55,442 nucleotides of DNA from Mariniphaga sediminis (GTDB lineage Bacteria; Bacteroidota; Bacteroidia; Bacteroidales; Prolixibacteraceae), in assembly GCF_003573545.1 (NCBI RefSeq), contig NZ_QWET01000026.1:1-55442 (forward strand), written 5' to 3'. The position numbers and the translations under genes were made by a program. The notes beneath the pieces were generated by a model that had not been told where the DNA came from, did no database searches, and saw nothing but the letters and a program-made list of their open reading frames with translations. Shown in pieces: positions 54,086-55,442 of this stretch (positions are counted from its first letter, which is position 1; each line of letters starts with the position of its first letter).

Positions 54086-55093
54086 ATGTTGAAAATAAGC
54101 CACAGTCTACCATTAATGGTTTTGTTTTTAGTCGGAACCTTTTTGGTTAAGGCCCAAAACGCAGAAACATTACGCTTTAACTCGTCCGGTGAATATAAGA
54201 TACTCCAACTTACGGACATACATATCAACCTGGATGAAGGGATTCGTGTTGAAGGGATTGAAACGGCCGGCAAAGTAATAGACATTGAAAAGCCCGACCT
54301 TGTGGTTTTAACAGGGGATATTGCCACGGATGGAAATCCGGCTTCTACCTACGATGCCTTTGAAAAACTATTTGAAGAAAAAAAACTTCCCTGGGTAGTT
54401 ACCTTTGGCAACCACGATTCTTCTGCTGATATGAAAAGGAAAGAGGTGGCGGCCTATTTGGCCAGGCTTAAAAACTGTTTGAACGTGAAAGAGGATGATA
54501 CCGACGGAGAAAATAATTTCGCAATGCCTGTTTATGGGAAAGACAATGAACAGAAGGCCTTACTTTACTTTATGGATTCTCAGGAGTACAGTACTTTAAA
54601 ACCTCTGGTTGGGGGTTGGGGTTGGTTTACTCATAATCAGGTAGAATGGTACCGGCAAAAGGCTGCCGAATTAAAAAAGGAGCATAACGGGAAAGTACTT
54701 CCTGCATTGGCATTTTTCCATATTCCGCTTCCTGAATATTATGCTGCATGGTCCAATAAAAAAATCAAAGCCATTGGCACCCGTAAAGAAAAGGAATGTG
54801 CTCCGGAAATCAATACCGGCATGTTTGCTGCCATGTTAGAATGTGGCGATGTGATGGGAACTTTCGTTGGCCACGACCATTACAACGATTATATTGGTGT
54901 GCATTATGGTATTGCTTTGGCATACGGGCGTACGACGAAATATGGAAAAGGGCGTAAACATCCGCTTCCCGGAGGCCGTGTAATTGTGCTGAAAGAAGGG
55001 CAGCGCGGGTTCACTACCTGGATTCGCGAAGTTACAGGGAAAAAGTTGCAGGAGAGTCAATATCCTGAATCGTTTTTACCCAAAAATGAATAA
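54086..55093 (+). CDS. Exported calcineurin-like metallophosphoesterase
   Basis: A 335-residue protein with a Sec signal (LPLMVLFLVGTFLVKAQ) and the motif set LQLTDIHI, VVLTGDIATDG, VTFGNHDSS, FFHIPLPEYY and GTFVGHDHYND. The arrangement, with a GIRVEGIETAGKVIDIEKPDLV insert and a long C-terminus, resembles the Dcr2/purple-acid-phosphatase-like branch. It is longer than, and not closely similar to, the phosphoesterase at 29818-30678. It lies 250 bp after the GH78 gene; the spacer shows no terminator, so co-transcription is possible. It may remove phosphate groups from the glycan (inference). Confidence 0.9.
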   Translation: MLKISHSLPLMVLFLVGTFLVKAQNAETLRFNSSGEYKILQLTDIHINLDEGIRVEGIETAGKVIDIEKPDLVVLTGDIATDGNPASTYDAFEKLFEEKKLPWVVTFGNHDSSADMKRKEVAAYLARLKNCLNVKEDDTDGENNFAMPVYGKDNEQKALLYFMDSQEYSTLKPLVGGWGWFTHNQVEWYRQKAAELKKEHNGKVLPALAFFHIPLPEYYAAWSNKKIKAIGTRKEKECAPEINTGMFAAMLECGDVMGTFVGHDHYNDYIGVHYGIALAYGRTTKYGKGRKHPLPGGRVIVLKEGQRGFTTWIREVTGKKLQESQYPESFLPKNE

Positions 55094-55302
55094 AAGAAAA
55101 GTCGTAAATGACGGATACCCAGCCATAATTCCTTTCTCAGGTAAAAATCGTCCATGAAAAGCGGTAACCTTTCGTGAAAAATGAGTACTGTTTTGCAGAA
55201 TTTATTCTTCAATTTTTGTTCTCGATAAAGTCTCCCTTTTAGGTTTTTACATCAATTTAAAGATATAGCCCAAGAATGAATATATTTCAGCTTTGTAATC
55301 TA
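55094..55302. other. Intergenic region before the insertion sequence
   Basis: About 200 bp of AT-rich sequence follow the phosphoesterase gene. I see no gene, hairpin or repeat in it. Confidence 0.4.
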
Positions 55303-55442
55303 ACGTCAGTTCGATGATGTAAGAAACCTAAGAAATTGCTAGCAAAAAAGCAAAGTTTTGTTTATATTTAAGTGTCTTATATTTAAATATTTAACAAACA
55401 AAACCTTGCTCTGATATGGACTCTAAAATTACCGAAATTTTC
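55303..55442 (+). mobile_element. Probable left end of an insertion sequence (IS982-like)
   Basis: ACGTCAGTTCGATGATGTAA from 55303 resembles an IS terminus. An imperfect inverted repeat GCAAAGTTTTGTTT/AAACAAAACCTTGC (55350-55363 with 55396-55409, 13 of 14 pairs) lies just before a reading frame. The element runs off the window, so neither the right end nor target duplication can be seen. The family call rests on the nine-residue protein start and recollection of similar elements. Confidence 0.45.
55416..55442 (+). CDS. Start of a truncated ORF, probable transposase
   Basis: The ATG at 55416 opens a frame reading MDSKITEIF that is cut by the window edge. IS982-family transposases of this phylum often begin in this style (a short Lys/Asp start before a DDF/DDY segment). 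The fragment is too short for a firm call, and the inverted repeat directly upstream supports a mobile element. Confidence 0.4.

Overview
The window is from a member of the Bacteroidota, most likely a free-living Bacteroidales/Marinilabiliales-type polysaccharide degrader (the order is inferred, not shown). The support is two SusC/SusD pairs controlled by ECF sigma/FecR pairs, TAnnTTTG-type promoter candidates, few Shine-Dalgarno sites, lipoprotein signal peptides on the exported hydrolases, and several families typical of the phylum (DUF6786, GH172, GH106, FucP-type sugar transporters). No rRNA, tRNA or CRISPR array was seen.

Left part (1-6.7 kb): a run of seven small hairpins, a DUF2007 protein, a FucP-family sugar transporter, mannose-1-phosphate guanylyltransferase, an unknown 146-residue protein, an unknown two-gene membrane unit and a small heat-shock protein with its own promoter and terminator. 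Pentose part (6.9-13.3 kb): araD-like and araB genes (rightward) converge with a GH172 - DUF6786 - sugar transporter operon (leftward). A VTT-type membrane protein and an orphan 7TM histidine kinase follow (13.6-16.1 kb).

Rhamnose part (16.5-29 kb): a GH106 lipoprotein, a 2-hydroxyacid dehydrogenase, a TonB-dependent receptor, then the leftward operon rhaT-rhaM-GH78-rhaA with a divergent AraC-type regulator. Exported rhamnosidases would release L-rhamnose, RhaT would import it, RhaM would interconvert its anomers and RhaA would isomerise it. The kinase and aldolase of the pathway are not in this window.

Convergent spacer (28.95-29.8 kb): a terminator, two copies of a dispersed CACAGAG-type repeat, and an inverted array of a CCTGTT/AACAGG motif spaced every 20-21 bp.

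Right part (29.8-55.4 kb): two divergent polysaccharide-utilisation loci back to back. The leftward one is ECF sigma - FecR - SusC - SusD - exported TIM-barrel-like protein - ASRT-family protein - FucP-type transporter - M24-fold protein lacking its metal ligands - amidohydrolase, with a metallophosphoesterase beyond. The rightward one is ECF sigma - FecR - SusC - SusD - GH78/PA14 rhamnosidase - metallophosphoesterase. Both carry a similar hairpin between fecR and susC and a long perfect hairpin after susD. The window ends in what looks like the left end of an insertion sequence.

The best candidates for something undescribed are the leftward locus with its metal-less M24 protein and ASRT-family protein, the helically spaced inverted motif array, the AraD homologue with altered active-site residues, and the paired susC-leader hairpins.
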